Origin: Bacillus_AD sp047238185
GTDB taxonomy: Bacteria > Bacillota > Bacilli > Bacillales > DSM-1321
Direction of reading: 5' to 3'
Length of the DNA stretch: 64,000 bases
Assembly (NCBI RefSeq): GCF_047238185.1
Contig: NZ_JBDFMI010000001.1
Location: 2,542,001-2,606,000 of the forward strand
Of the stretch, positions 16,758 through 25,215 are shown in pieces; the first letter of the stretch is position 1; every line of letters begins with the position of its first letter. Under the pieces are notes generated by a model. The model saw nothing but the letters and a program-made list of their open reading frames with translations. It did no database searches and was not told the DNA's origin. Both the position numbers and the translations under genes were made by a program.

Positions 16758-18452
16758 ATGAAAAAACGACTACAAATAAAAAGCATAAAAACGAAAATAC
16801 TCCTAGGCTTCTCTTTCGTAATTGCTGCCCTCGCCTTTATGGCTGCCTATAATGCCTATTCTGTCCATCAAACCAATATTCAAATGAATACTATTATCGA
16901 TAAACAATTGCCGCTGTTAATCGCCGATGAGGAAATCTCCAATAATATGGCTGACCGCGCTGCATTAGTCCGCGGTTACCTGTTATATGACGATGAATCA
17001 TACCGCAAAGAATTCGAGAATACTACAAAAGAAAGCATCGAATTGGAAAAGAAGGTTTTGAAGCTATCTGATTCAGAGAAAATAAATGAATTGATCGACA
17101 AAAAAGTCGTATGGGGAACCTTGCTGAAAAAAGTTTTTGCGGAATATGATAAAGGAAATAAAGAAGCAGCCAAGGAAATTATGGCTTCGCAAGTAATTCC
17201 TTTGGAAAGAGAATTGATTAATGGATTTAAGGATGCTTCAGACAACAGAAGTACGATTATTACAAATCAAGGAAAAGACATTTTGGACAGCGGCCATAGA
17301 GCAATGATCATTATTATTGCCATTTCGATTCTAGCCATCATTATTACATTGGTCTCAGAAATCATTACTGCCCGCAAAATAACAAAGCCAATCCATATGG
17401 TCATTGGCAGAATGCGAACGATTGCATCCGGTGATTTGAGAGAAGTAAAGCTGGACACAGAGCTTCATGATGAATTTGGACAGCTGCTGGAGGCTGCCGA
17501 TGATATGAGGACTCATTTATATGAAATGATGTTGCAGGTAAATCAAGTGTCGGAAACGGTCAATACAAACAGCGAGGAATTGGCGCAATCTGCTAACGAA
17601 GTCGCGGCAGGTTCAGAACAAGTGGCACAAACAATGATCGACCTTGCAGATAGCACTGAAAAAAAAGCAGGGTATGCAAGCCTGCTTTCTAAAAAAATGG
17701 ACATATTCGATACAAGTATCCAGGAGACGAACGAATACAGCAAAGCTATAGAACATTCAGCCAATATCATTGTGAATCTATCCAATGATGGAACGCAACA
17801 AATGGAAGCCTCCGCCCTTCAGATGGAAAAGGTTGATCGGATCATTCGGGGCGCAGTTGAAAAAGTGGACGAATTGAACCGGAAATCGCAAGAAATTTCG
17901 ACGATGGTTTCCATCATTAAGGAAATCGCCGACCAAACGAATCTATTGGCATTGAATGCCTCAATTGAAGCAGCACGGGCCGGTGAACATGGGAAAGGCT
18001 TCGCAGTAGTAGCCGAAGAAGTCCGCAAACTGGCTGAACAGGTTGCCCATTCAGTCGATCGCATCACAGACCATGCAGACACCCTTCAACATGAGTTTAA
18101 AACCGTGGCCGGCGTGCTTCAGGACGGCTATCATGAAGTAAAGGACGGCGCAAAACTGGCCAATGACACAAGAACCAATTTCGGCAAGATTAATAGCTCT
18201 ATCACCGATATGTATCAAAATGTTGAAGCAATAGCTACCAACCTAAAGGGAATAGCAGAAGACAGTAAAGAGATAAAAGGATATATCCAAGATACCGCAG
18301 AAGCGTCAGAACAAACTGCCGCCGGTATAGAACAAACAACCGCTTCCACACAAGAAACAATTAGTTCGATGGAAGAAATCACAAAGAGTTCGGAACAATT
18401 GGCCCAAACATCAGAGGAGTTGAATATGCTGATCGGCCGATTCCGTCTGTAG
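16758..18452 (+). CDS. Methyl-accepting chemotaxis protein
   Basis: A 564-aa membrane chemoreceptor. TM1 is at about 13-33. The extracytoplasmic four-helix-bundle sensor (4HB_MCP type, about 34-182) contains RAALVRGYLLYDD. TM2 is at about 183-203, HAMP at about 204-257 (GRMRTIASGDLREV), then the signalling coiled coil. The hairpin tip is the invariant ADQTNLLALNASIEAARAGE (about 392-411) with GKGFAVVAEEVRKLAEQ after it. No C-terminal CheR-binding pentapeptide is seen. ATG 16758 has AAAGGGGA upstream. It stands alone with its own terminator; the ligand is unknown. Confidence 0.9.
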   Translation: MKKRLQIKSIKTKILLGFSFVIAALAFMAAYNAYSVHQTNIQMNTIIDKQLPLLIADEEISNNMADRAALVRGYLLYDDESYRKEFENTTKESIELEKKVLKLSDSEKINELIDKKVVWGTLLKKVFAEYDKGNKEAAKEIMASQVIPLERELINGFKDASDNRSTIITNQGKDILDSGHRAMIIIIAISILAIIITLVSEIITARKITKPIHMVIGRMRTIASGDLREVKLDTELHDEFGQLLEAADDMRTHLYEMMLQVNQVSETVNTNSEELAQSANEVAAGSEQVAQTMIDLADSTEKKAGYASLLSKKMDIFDTSIQETNEYSKAIEHSANIIVNLSNDGTQQMEASALQMEKVDRIIRGAVEKVDELNRKSQEISTMVSIIKEIADQTNLLALNASIEAARAGEHGKGFAVVAEEVRKLAEQVAHSVDRITDHADTLQHEFKTVAGVLQDGYHEVKDGAKLANDTRTNFGKINSSITDMYQNVEAIATNLKGIAEDSKEIKGYIQDTAEASEQTAAGIEQTTASTQETISSMEEITKSSEQLAQTSEELNMLIGRFRL

Positions 18453-18504
18453 ATGGAGCACAAATAGAGCATTTCGTTCAATTGCCGTTAGCTAGAATCA
18501 ATTG

Positions 18505-18548
18505 AAGAAAGGCAGAAACATGTATAAAATCACGTTTCTGCCTTTCTT
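18505..18548 (+). terminator. Terminator after the chemoreceptor gene
   Basis: AAGAAAGGCAGAAAC (18505-18519) pairs perfectly with GTTTCTGCCTTTCTT (18534-18548), 15 bp. Confidence 0.8.
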
Positions 18549-18665
18549 ATTAATCGGTTGCGATAAACATCATTCCTTTAGGTCACCCCAACTGCCTGGA
18601 GAGCATACATACCCATCATTGAATAGCTTATTGGTTAAAAAAAACACTAAAAAAATCAGTTTCCC

Positions 18666-18691
18666 GAAACTATTTCCTTTATAGGATCGTC
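18666..18691 (+). promoter_or_regulatory. ECF-type promoter of the small sigma-factor operon
   Basis: GAAAC (18666-18670) and CGTC (18688-18691) are spaced by 17 bases, the classic ECF -35/-10 signature. The sigma gene begins about 40 bases downstream, so autoregulation is likely. Confidence 0.65.
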
Positions 18692-18732
18692 ATACTACTA
18701 TAGACGAAAATAGATGGAGGTGGCTTTCATTG

Positions 18733-19260
18733 ATGTCCTGCAGCAAACGTATAAACCCCACTAAGGCTGAATGCCTGGATATGCTGATCGACCAATACGG
18801 ATCCAATGTCAAAAAGCTGGCTTACATCTATATAAAGGATTGGCGGGCAGCTGAGGAAGTGACAAAGGAAGTATTTATTTCTTGCTATGGAGTATTGGAT
18901 GTCAACTATGGTGAAACCCTTCAAAAACAATGGCTATTACGGGAAACCACCGCTTTATGTAAACATGTTTCTAAAATGCGTTGGTACAAATTTAGGAATG
19001 CCGCCCAATATGTCAGTTCCCTTTTCATCAAACATTCAGAACAGGCTCACGGCAGTGAAATGGGACTTCTTCCACTCTATGTGCTTTCATTGCCGGTAAA
19101 ATACCGTGAAATAACTTTTTTATTCTACTATGAAAAACTAACTATAGCAGAAATTCAATATATAACAGACTTAGATCCAAAGGCTGTAACATCAAGGCTG
19201 CATTATGCCGAAAAGAAAATCGCAAGGAAGTTAGGGGGATTTATCAGTGATCAATCGTGA
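18733..19260 (+). CDS. ECF-type RNA polymerase sigma factor
   Basis: A 175-aa sigma factor with only regions 2 and 4. Region 2 is about residues 15-60 (VKKLAYIYIKDWRAAEEVTK, core-binding and -10 recognition). Region 4 is about 115-165 (LPVKYREITFLFYYEKLTIA, then an HTH ending in SRLHYAEKKIARKL). GGAGG at 18716-18720 serves either TTG 18730 or ATG 18733; I chose the ATG. It is preceded by an ECF-like promoter and overlaps a small membrane-protein gene by 14 bases, the usual position of an anti-sigma factor. Region 2 diverges from well-known bacillar sigmas, so I give no symbol. The inducing stress is unknown. Confidence 0.8.
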   Translation: MSCSKRINPTKAECLDMLIDQYGSNVKKLAYIYIKDWRAAEEVTKEVFISCYGVLDVNYGETLQKQWLLRETTALCKHVSKMRWYKFRNAAQYVSSLFIKHSEQAHGSEMGLLPLYVLSLPVKYREITFLFYYEKLTIAEIQYITDLDPKAVTSRLHYAEKKIARKLGGFISDQS

Positions 19261-19465
19261 CATTAGCACTTTAAAACAACAGATGGATAATACAATCCTT
19301 AAGCGCGGGAACGTCGGCCATGCCGAAAAACAACGGATTCTAAAAGCGGCTCTTAATGGCAGATTAACCAAAAAGCGCCTCTTCTTTTCCCCGCAATTAT
19401 CCGCTGTTTTTTTAATGGGTGTTTGCATATTGATTGGCGGGCTTATCTTTACGCACTATATTTGA
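19247..19465 (+). CDS. Small single-span membrane protein, candidate anti-sigma factor
   Basis: A 72-aa protein with a charged, helical N-terminal part (about 1-45) and one membrane helix (AVFLMGVCILIGGLIFTHYI, about 53-72) that ends the protein, so almost nothing lies outside the cell. It starts at GTG 19247 behind GGGGG and overlaps the sigma gene by 14 bases. Position, overlap and topology fit a minimal anti-sigma factor. No zinc-finger motif (HxxxCxxC) is present, and no other homology is evident. The function is inferred. Confidence 0.55.
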   Translation: MINRDISTLKQQMDNTILKRGNVGHAEKQRILKAALNGRLTKKRLFFSPQLSAVFLMGVCILIGGLIFTHYI

Positions 19466-19513
19466 TTCCTCAACAGAAATGGTTTAGCCACTTATTCATA
19501 AACGCAACCCTTA

Positions 19514-19758
19514 TTACTTCATTCTCTTAATGAGGGCAGGCTGGCTGATTCCCAGTGCCTGCGCCTTTTTTCATATTGATTTTTTTAGGCCCATTTTATT
19601 CCTGCATAATGAAACGATAGCACTCGACAATTCTTCCAAAGGCATACGATAATTTTTAGTCTGTATAACCAGGCCATTCCATCACATGTACCCATTTATG
19701 CAAAATGGCGTGGCTAAATATTGGGCTGCAATTTCCTAATGGCACTCGTTGATATTTG
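19514..19758 (-). pseudogene. Relic of a sigma-54-dependent transcriptional activator (3' end)
   Basis: The minus strand still spells the end of a bacterial enhancer-binding protein, scattered over frames with stops. ISTSAIRKLQ is the end of the AAA+ domain. VHVMEW followed by LVIQTKNYRMPLEEL is the linker after the lost WPGNVREL region. KKAQALGISQPALIKRMK is the Fis-like HTH. At least two frameshifts and in-frame stops are visible, and the AAA+ core and sensor domains are gone. It lies just downstream of the polyamine operon on the same strand. Confidence 0.65.
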
Positions 19759-19768
19759 ACTAAAGAGA

Positions 19769-19820
19769 AAAATAGGGACTTCCACAAAGCCATTCAGCGG
19801 CTTTGTGGAATCCCTATTTT
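19769..19820 (-). terminator. Terminator of the polyamine operon
   Basis: A long stem, AATAGGGA then TTCCACAAAGCC paired with GGCTTTGTGGAA and TCCCTATT, with one unpaired base and a 7-nt loop, flanked by T on the minus strand. It follows the nspC stop by about 10 bases. Confidence 0.85.
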
Positions 19821-19826
19821 CGATAT

Positions 19827-20954
19827 TTAGGATAGTCTGCCCTTAAAATCCTGATAACTGAATTGATGCAGAATGCGGCATTCGCCATTTTTTTCTTTTA
19901 GTGCGATTGTCGGCAATGCCATTCCGTTGAAGGTATTATTCTTCACCATCGAGTAAATGGCCATATCGCCAAATACGAGTCGATCACCGCCCTTTAATGG
20001 CTTATTAAATGAGTAATCCCCAATTACATCCCCAGTAAGGCATGTAGGGCCGCCTAAACGATAGGTATATGCCTTTTCACCAGCTTCTCCTGAATGAAAC
20101 AGCGGGGGACGATAAGGAACTTCCAGAACGTCAGGCATATGGCAGGATGCTGATGTATCGAGTATAGCGATATCCATCCCATTTTCCATCGTATCCAGTA
20201 CAGAAGTGACAAGAAAGCCTGCATTCAGCGCGATTGCTTCACCCGGCTCCAGATAGACAGTCAGACCATATTTTTCCTGCATTTGCTTGATGCACTTTTC
20301 CAGCAACGAAATATCATATCCTTCTTTCGTAATATGGTGCCCCCCGCCAAAATTGATCCATTCCAGCTGCGGAAGCCATTGCCCGAACTTTTCTTCTACA
20401 GCTTCAAGTGTCTTAGCCAATGCGTCAGCCCCCTGCTCGCATAACGTGTGGAAATGCAGTCCTGAAACCATATCCAGGCACTCGGGGCGGAACTGCTTTT
20501 GTGTCACACCGAATCTCGACCCTGCCACGCAAGGATCGTACATACCATGGCCTTCCTGGGTAGAGCATTCAGGGTTAATCCGGATTCCGATGCTTTTCCC
20601 CGCGTTTATCACCCTTGCTCCGTATTTCTCCAATTGGGAAAAGGAATTGAAAACGATATGGTCGCATATGGAAATGATTTCTTCCATTTCCTCCTCGCGG
20701 TAAGCGGGCGAATAAATATGGTTTTCCTTCCCCATTTCTTCATGTCCAAGCCGGGCCTCATATAATCCGCTTGCCGCTGTGCCGCTTAAATAGGATCCAA
20801 TCAAAGGATATATTGCGTACATCGAAAAAGCCTTTTGCGCCAGGATAATTTTGCAGCCTGTACGCTCCATGATACGGCCTAATATGTGCAGGTTTCTTTC
20901 AATCAGGTTTTCGTCCACCACATAGCATGGTGTCGGCAGTTCTTCCAATCTCAT
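19827..20954 (-). CDS. nspC: Carboxynorspermidine/carboxyspermidine decarboxylase
   Basis: A PLP enzyme of the alanine-racemase/ornithine-decarboxylase fold, 375 aa, that decarboxylates carboxynorspermidine or carboxyspermidine to the free triamine. The opening PTPCYVVDENLIERNL is typical. The PLP lysine lies in ILAQKAFSMYA (about 42). WINFGGGHHITK contacts the phosphate region, and GPTCLTGDVIGDYSF (about 303-317) carries the catalytic Cys of the partner subunit. It starts one base after the dehydrogenase gene stops, with CGGAG inside that gene. With its neighbours it completes an aspartate-semialdehyde-dependent route to spermidine-type polyamines. Confidence 0.88.
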   Translation of the reverse strand: MRLEELPTPCYVVDENLIERNLHILGRIMERTGCKIILAQKAFSMYAIYPLIGSYLSGTAASGLYEARLGHEEMGKENHIYSPAYREEEMEEIISICDHIVFNSFSQLEKYGARVINAGKSIGIRINPECSTQEGHGMYDPCVAGSRFGVTQKQFRPECLDMVSGLHFHTLCEQGADALAKTLEAVEEKFGQWLPQLEWINFGGGHHITKEGYDISLLEKCIKQMQEKYGLTVYLEPGEAIALNAGFLVTSVLDTMENGMDIAILDTSASCHMPDVLEVPYRPPLFHSGEAGEKAYTYRLGGPTCLTGDVIGDYSFNKPLKGGDRLVFGDMAIYSMVKNNTFNGMALPTIALKEKNGECRILHQFSYQDFKGRLS

Positions 20955-20955
20955 C

Positions 20956-22155
20956 TCAATCCACTAGCTCCGGATTGAAGCTTTCCTCCCAAGGCAATCC
21001 CCATTTGTTCAACGCTTCCATAAATGGATCGGGATCAAATTCTTCTATATTAAATACACCTGCTTTATTCCACTTTCCTGTCATCAGCATCATCGCCCCG
21101 ATCATTGCAGGAACACCAGTCGTGTAGGAAACAGCTTGAGAACCCACTTCTCTATAGCATTCCTCATGGTCGCATACATTGTAGACATAATACGTTTTTT
21201 CTTTTCCGTCTTTTTTTCCGCGGAAAATGCAGCCGATATTCGTTTTTCCTTTTGTCCGCGGGCCAAGTGAAGCAGGATCAGGCAATACCGCCTTCAAAAA
21301 TTGAAGAGGAATCATTTCCTTCCCGTCGAATACGATAGGCTCAATTGATGTCATGCCTACATTTTCAAGGCATTTCAAATGGGTTAAATAGCTTTCGCCA
21401 AATGTCATAAAGAAACGGATTTGCTTTAGGCCTGGAACATGAAGCGCAAGCGATTCAAGTTCTTCATGATAAAGCAAATACATATCTTTTTCGCCTATTT
21501 CAGGGAAATTATACACACGTTTGATTTCCATCGGCTCCGTTTCTATCCATTCTCCATCTTTCCAGTAACGTCCATTGGCGGACACCTCGCGAATATTGAT
21601 TTCCGGATTGAAATTCGTCGCGAATGGATAACCATGATCGCCTGCATTGCAGTCGAGTATATCAATGTATTCAATTTCATCAAAGTGGTGCTTCAGGGCA
21701 TATGCCGAGAAGACGCTGGTAACGCCTGGGTCGAATCCGCTTCCTAAAAGGGCAGTAATGCCAGCCTCCTCGAAACGTTGCCGGTATTCCCATTGCCACT
21801 TATATTCAAATTTTGCCGTATCTTCCGGTTCATAATTCGCTGTATCCAAATAGTTCGTTTTTGTTGCAAGGCACGCATCCATAATGGTGAGATCCTGATA
21901 AGGCAATGCCAGATTCATCACGATGTCAGGCTTCACTTCTTCTATTAATGCAATGAGTTCTTCAACGTGATCAGCATCCACTTGGGCAGTAGTAATTTTT
22001 GTGTTTCCTCCCTCAAGCTTTGCTTTCAGGTCGTCGCATTTGGACTTCGTCCGGCTTGCAATGCAGATTTCCTCGAAAACCTCGCTATTTTGTACACATT
22101 TATGAATGGCTACGGAAGCCACTCCTCCACAACCGATAATAAGTGCTTTTCCCAT
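20956..22155 (-). CDS. Carboxynorspermidine/carboxyspermidine dehydrogenase (saccharopine-dehydrogenase family)
   Basis: A 399-aa NADPH-dependent enzyme that reductively condenses aspartate semialdehyde with a di- or polyamine to give the carboxy-triamine substrate of NspC. The Rossmann motif KALIIGCGGVASVAIHKC (about 3-20) opens the protein and IASRTKSKCDDL follows as the NADP-discriminating turn. LLGSGFDPGVTSVFSAYAL (about 135-155) is the family's substrate-site loop. ATG 22155 has AGGAG upstream. It sits between speE and nspC. Related proteins are often mis-annotated as saccharopine dehydrogenases; the adjacency of nspC settles the role. Whether the amine acceptor is putrescine, diaminopropane or agmatine cannot be read. 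Confidence 0.85.
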   Translation of the reverse strand: MGKALIIGCGGVASVAIHKCVQNSEVFEEICIASRTKSKCDDLKAKLEGGNTKITTAQVDADHVEELIALIEEVKPDIVMNLALPYQDLTIMDACLATKTNYLDTANYEPEDTAKFEYKWQWEYRQRFEEAGITALLGSGFDPGVTSVFSAYALKHHFDEIEYIDILDCNAGDHGYPFATNFNPEINIREVSANGRYWKDGEWIETEPMEIKRVYNFPEIGEKDMYLLYHEELESLALHVPGLKQIRFFMTFGESYLTHLKCLENVGMTSIEPIVFDGKEMIPLQFLKAVLPDPASLGPRTKGKTNIGCIFRGKKDGKEKTYYVYNVCDHEECYREVGSQAVSYTTGVPAMIGAMMLMTGKWNKAGVFNIEEFDPDPFMEALNKWGLPWEESFNPELVD

Positions 22156-22184
22156 TTTATCTGTCTCCTATCATACTATATTTT

Positions 22185-23036
22185 TTATTCCGCTTCTTTC
22201 AAAAGATCATTCACATAGGTCGGCAAAGCAAAGGAGCCCGTATGTATTTTCGTATTGTAATACCTCGTTTTAATGCCGTTTTTATCCCACATTTCAATGT
22301 TCACATCAGAAACGGGATGGTACTGTTTAGAAGCAAAACCAAACAGCCAGTGCCCTGAAGGGTAGGAAGGAATATGTGCCTGATACACATGGCTGATTGG
22401 AAAACTGTCGGCGATTCGTTTATGCGCCCTTTGCATAGCTGCCACATCCCCCGCATAGAACGGGCTCTCATGTTGATTGACCATAATGCCATCCTCATGG
22501 AGGGCTTTATAGCAGCTTCCATAAAACTCCTTCGTAAATAGGCCTTCGCCGGGACCGAACGGATCGGTCGAATCCACAATAATCAGATCATATTTGTTTT
22601 CGCATGTCCGGATGAATTTCACCCCATCCTCCAAATGGATTTGTAAACGGGAATCATCGAAACTGCATGCTGTTTGTGGAAAATAGGTTTTACAGACATC
22701 GATCACCATCTCATCGATTTCCACCAAGTCAATATGCTGAACCTGTTTGTATCTCGATAGCTCTCGCAGCACTCCCCCGTCTCCCGCTCCTATAATGAGA
22801 ACATTGCGCGGATTAGGGTGCACCGCCATCGGTACATGTGTGATCATCTCGTGATAGATGAATTCGTCCTTTTCAGTAAGCATCATATAGCCGTCAAGTG
22901 TCAGGAAACGTCCGAATTCTTCAGAATCGAATACATCGATCCGCTGGAATTCGCTCTGGGCACTGAATAGTTGCTTTTCCACTCTGATGGAAAGCTTTAC
23001 ATTGGATGTGTGCTGTTCACTGAACCATAATTCCAT
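22185..23036 (-). CDS. speE: Spermidine synthase-like aminopropyltransferase
   Basis: A 283-aa aminopropyltransferase that moves the aminopropyl group of decarboxylated S-adenosylmethionine to an amine. The AdoMet-site motif VLIIGAGDGGVLRELSRY (about 80-97), DLVEIDEMVIDVC, and the gate-keeping DSTDPFGPGEGLF (about 156-168) are present, followed by NQHESPFYA and PSYPSGHWLFGFASK. The segment HESPFY differs from QTDNPW of B. subtilis SpeE, so acceptor specificity may differ. It starts 4 bases after the speA stop, with AAAGGAG inside speA. No speD (source of its substrate) is in this operon. Confidence 0.85.
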   Translation of the reverse strand: MELWFSEQHTSNVKLSIRVEKQLFSAQSEFQRIDVFDSEEFGRFLTLDGYMMLTEKDEFIYHEMITHVPMAVHPNPRNVLIIGAGDGGVLRELSRYKQVQHIDLVEIDEMVIDVCKTYFPQTACSFDDSRLQIHLEDGVKFIRTCENKYDLIIVDSTDPFGPGEGLFTKEFYGSCYKALHEDGIMVNQHESPFYAGDVAAMQRAHKRIADSFPISHVYQAHIPSYPSGHWLFGFASKQYHPVSDVNIEMWDKNGIKTRYYNTKIHTGSFALPTYVNDLLKEAE

Positions 23037-23040
23037 CGCC

Positions 23041-24513
23041 CTACACTCCTTTCAGTACATTTAATCTGCGTATGCTCCGGTCCTCTGGTCCTGTCATGGA
23101 GCAGCCTTTGTCTAAAGCATAAGCGATATAATCGATGATCTCTTTTGTAATTTTCTCACCAGGGGCCAAGATGGGAATCCCAGGCGGATAAGCCATTACA
23201 AATTCACTGCATACCCTGCCCGCTGTCTCATGGAGAGGCAAGGATTCCTTATCAGCATAAAAGGCATCCTGTGGTGTAGCAGCCACTTGAGGATCGATAT
23301 ATTCCTGTGTATAAAGGCCTGTTTTATCCTTTCCGAACCGCCTGCGGATCTCCGAAAGAGCGCTTAGAAGCCTTTCAACATCCCGCTTGCGGTCCCCTAC
23401 CGACACATAGGCGAGAATGTTTCCAATATCGCCAAATTCAATTTGAATATCGTATTCTTCGCGCAAGAGATCATATACCTCAATACCAGCAAGGCCGATA
23501 TCCAGTGTATGGACCGAGAGCTTGGTGGCATCGAAATCATATATGCTGTCTCCATTGATCAATTCACGCGAGTAAGCGTAATAATCTCCGATCTTATTGA
23601 TTTCACTTCGCATATAATCAGACAGCTCCATTACCTGCCTGAAAATGCCTTCCCCATTCAGCGCTAGATTTCGCCGGGAAATATCAAGGCTCGAAAGCAA
23701 TAGATAGGAGCCGCTTGTCGTTTGTGTCAAATTGACAATTTGCCTTGCATACCCTGTATTGACAGCTGGCCCCATAAGAAGGAAAGAGCTTTGCGTCAGG
23801 CTCCCCCCGGACTTATGCATGCTGACCGCTGACATATCTGCTCCGGCAGCCATGGCGGATATAGGAAGATTTTTTCCGAAATACAAGTGTGTGCCGTGCG
23901 CTTCATCGGCAAGCACAAGCATGCCATGCCGATGTGCAAGCTTTACAATTCCCTCTATATCCGAACAGATGCCGTAATAGGTCGGATTATTTACTAAAAT
24001 CGCTTTGGCATCCGGATTATCCAGTATGGCTTTTTCCACCTGGCTAACGGACATTCCGAGGGATATCCCTAGCCGCTTGTCCATTTCCGGGTTTACATAT
24101 ACAGGTTTAGCCCCGCACAGCACCAATGCATTAATTACACTTTTATGGACGTTCCTCGGAAGAATGATTTTATCCCCTTTTTTACATGCAGTAAGCACCA
24201 TGGCTTGTACGGCCGAGGTAGTGCCATTGACCATAAAAAAAACGTGGGCAGCACCGAAAGCCTGTGCAGCCAGCTCTTCTGCTTCCTTGATGACTGAAAC
24301 TGGATGGACAAGATTATCCAGCGGCTTCATTGAATTGACATCGACTGAAACACATTTTTCTCCCAAAAATGCCGTCAATTCTGGATTTCCCCTTCCCCGT
24401 TTATGGCCTGGGACATCGAATGGAACGATCCGTTTCTCCTTTAATTGCTCTAAAGCTTCATAGATTGGCGCATGTTCCTGTTTTAGGCATTTAGGTTTTT
24501 TGTCATTTTCCAT
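23041..24513 (-). CDS. speA: Arginine decarboxylase (aminotransferase-fold)
   Basis: A 490-aa PLP-dependent Orn/Lys/Arg decarboxylase, first gene of the polyamine operon. It resembles B. subtilis SpeA, which makes agmatine from arginine. Visible features are PFDVPGHKRGRGNPE near the start, NGTTSAVQAMVL (PLP phosphate site), DEAHGTHLYFG, and the PLP lysine in SMHKSGGSLTQSSF (about 228-241). The C-terminal MAYPPGIPILAPGE is highly typical of the family. I chose ATG 24513 (MENDKK) because GGAGG stands 7 bases upstream; the frame is open for 16 more codons. Lysine or ornithine as substrate cannot be excluded by motif alone. Confidence 0.88.
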   Translation of the reverse strand: MENDKKPKCLKQEHAPIYEALEQLKEKRIVPFDVPGHKRGRGNPELTAFLGEKCVSVDVNSMKPLDNLVHPVSVIKEAEELAAQAFGAAHVFFMVNGTTSAVQAMVLTACKKGDKIILPRNVHKSVINALVLCGAKPVYVNPEMDKRLGISLGMSVSQVEKAILDNPDAKAILVNNPTYYGICSDIEGIVKLAHRHGMLVLADEAHGTHLYFGKNLPISAMAAGADMSAVSMHKSGGSLTQSSFLLMGPAVNTGYARQIVNLTQTTSGSYLLLSSLDISRRNLALNGEGIFRQVMELSDYMRSEINKIGDYYAYSRELINGDSIYDFDATKLSVHTLDIGLAGIEVYDLLREEYDIQIEFGDIGNILAYVSVGDRKRDVERLLSALSEIRRRFGKDKTGLYTQEYIDPQVAATPQDAFYADKESLPLHETAGRVCSEFVMAYPPGIPILAPGEKITKEIIDYIAYALDKGCSMTGPEDRSIRRLNVLKGV

Positions 24514-24708
24514 GGGTAGACCTCCATTCCACTGAATATTTCGACCATTCGGAGCGTACATATTGATAGATTCCCATTTTCATAAATCTGGATGATGGTC
24601 ATCCTTGAAAATCAGGTGGCTCGATTCAGCCTAGTCCCTAACTACCTGCAGCAACAGAACTGCCGAAATATGTATCCTCATTGATTTGCATTCCGCATCA
24701 ACAACAAA

Positions 24709-24750
24709 AAAAGCAAGTGAATATAGGCGTAAACGCTCATCACTTGCTTT
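24709..24750 (-). terminator. Bidirectional-type hairpin upstream of speA
   Basis: AAAAGCAAGTGA (24709-24720) pairs with TCACTTGCTTT (24740-24750), with GCG/CGC inside the loop. On the minus strand it is followed by seven T. It would stop transcripts entering from 25 kb. Confidence 0.65.
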
Positions 24751-24760
24751 AAAATCTGTT

Positions 24761-24831
24761 TATTAAAAAGCAGCATACATACACTTCCATCATAAAAAAG
24801 GATAGATTCAAAAAAAGTATGCTTTTTAATA
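24761..24831. repeat. Interrupted inverted repeat in a non-coding stretch
   Basis: TATTAAAAAGC(AGC)ATAC at 24761-24778 faces GTATGCTTTTTAATA at 24817-24831 across about 40 bases. It has the look of a small mobile-element remnant or a long RNA stem. No coding frame here has a ribosome-binding site. Confidence 0.35.
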
Positions 24832-24951
24832 TCCAAATATAACAGAATAGGTTTCCTAGAGTCTATATAGCAAATAATTACTTTTACTACTCTTATTGAC
24901 CGTTTCACAAGTTGATGTGCGTATGCACACTCCGGTTATAAAGTAACCAAC

Positions 24952-25080
24952 TTATAAAATTTGAGCTTCTAACTCAATCAATAAGGCAACGAAGTTGCCA
25001 ATCGGCAGTTGACCCGGCTGTCCGTATGGCCTTGACTCTCCCTCGGGAAAGTGGTCAAATTTATTTGCTTGGAAAGACCC
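24952..25080 (-). pseudogene. Orphan C-terminal coding fragment
   Basis: A 42-codon frame without a start codon reads FDHFPEGESRPYGQPGQLPI and then FVALLIELEAQIL before a stop at 24952. The composition is strongly protein-like. A stop precedes it at 25081. The parent family is not recognised. The rest of 24514-25215 holds the speA leader (with a GGATGA-CCA-TCATCC mini-hairpin near 24590) and the two dyads listed separately. Confidence 0.35.
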
Positions 25081-25215
25081 TCATACTGTATATTTGCTTT
25101 CCAAAAATAACGTCCCCGTTATAATAACAACCCACCAAAAAATTTGCAACAAAAAAATACATTTTTCTCTATTTTTTCCTTTTTCGACTGGTCATTTTTT
25201 TCTCCTCTTCAGCCA

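Noticed and set aside
24678..24908. 76-codon minus-strand frame
   Set aside because: It runs through a terminator-like hairpin and a 71-bp inverted repeat, and has no ribosome-binding site.
24970..25060. Possible riboswitch or structured RNA (hairpin GGCAACGAAGTTGCC and nearby stems)
   Set aside because: No known riboswitch core could be matched, and the same bases read as a protein fragment on the minus strand, which explains them better.
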